This document shows positions 63,950 through 64,000 of a DNA stretch of 64,000 bases, piece after piece (the first letter of the stretch is position 1; each line of letters opens with the position of its first letter). The translations under genes were made by a program, and so were the position numbers. Source of the DNA: Branchiostoma belcheri (lineage: Eukaryota; Chordata; Leptocardii; Amphioxiformes; Branchiostomatidae); contig NW_017804342.1 in assembly GCF_001625305.1 (NCBI RefSeq), forward strand, positions 675,997 through 739,996, in the 5' to 3' direction. Below the pieces are notes generated by a model. That model was not told where the DNA came from, did no database searches, and worked only from the letters and a program-made list of their open reading frames with translations.

Positions 63950-64000
<51 letters not shown>
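63737..64000. repeat. (CA)n / (GACA)n microsatellite reaching the window edge
   Basis: A compound tract: CACACACACGGG, then (GACA)n, then CA with CG interruptions and finally pure CA to 64000. It lies in an intron or upstream part of channel gene B. Confidence 0.95.

Noticed and set aside
63693..64000. Cys/Val-rich frames of up to 180 residues at the right edge
   Set aside because: CA microsatellite. Only 63650-63568 inside one of these frames is a real exon (the Cys-loop of channel gene B).

Overview
The window is animal nuclear DNA and most likely comes from an amphioxus (Branchiostoma). It has AT-rich introns with canonical GT/AG splice sites, dense short palindromic transposons, tRNA-derived SINEs, long CA microsatellites, and genes whose proteins sit close to vertebrate families while keeping many introns. 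The species call is inference from gene content and repeat style. There is one 20-base assembly gap (28636-28655).

Layout. From 1 to about 12.2 kb I see no gene: there are two copies of a TWA-flanked terminal-inverted-repeat element, a degenerate satellite (about 2.0-3.55 kb), a 120-bp tandem array (8.4-8.95 kb), a hexanucleotide tract and a 15-bp minisatellite. From 12.4 to 21.9 kb a minus-strand eight-exon gene encodes a 284-residue leucine-rich-repeat protein ending in a CaaX-like tetrapeptide. From 23.76 to 27.32 kb the minus-strand gene is TYW2/TRMT12, a wybutosine-pathway enzyme, and it shares a 329-bp divergent promoter with plus-strand ATAD3 (27.65-35.28 kb, 15 exons). From 35.3 to 48.2 kb the sequence is mostly repeats (a foldback element, a roughly 390-bp satellite, TIR elements), with one doubtful zinc-finger-like exon pair at 43.2-43.7 kb. 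From 48.97 to 53.49 kb lies a two-exon neuronal-calcium-sensor-like EF-hand gene. From 54.37 kb to the right edge are two tandem minus-strand genes for Cys-loop ion-channel subunits of the anion-selective glycine/GABA type; the second runs off the window.

The genes do not form a single pathway. TYW2 acts on tRNA-Phe and ATAD3 acts in the mitochondrial inner membrane; they are linked only by their promoter. The calcium sensor and the two channel subunits are probably neural but have separate promoters.

The most notable observation is in the channel pair. In each copy an exon of exactly 183 bp with symmetric 1-1 phase inserts an 8-cysteine, roughly 60-residue module between beta-9 and beta-10, that is, at the agonist-capping loop C. 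Cysteine spacing is identical in the two paralogues. The neighbouring exon for M1-M2 differs by only two silent bases in 157 bp although the rest of the genes has diverged, which looks like gene conversion.
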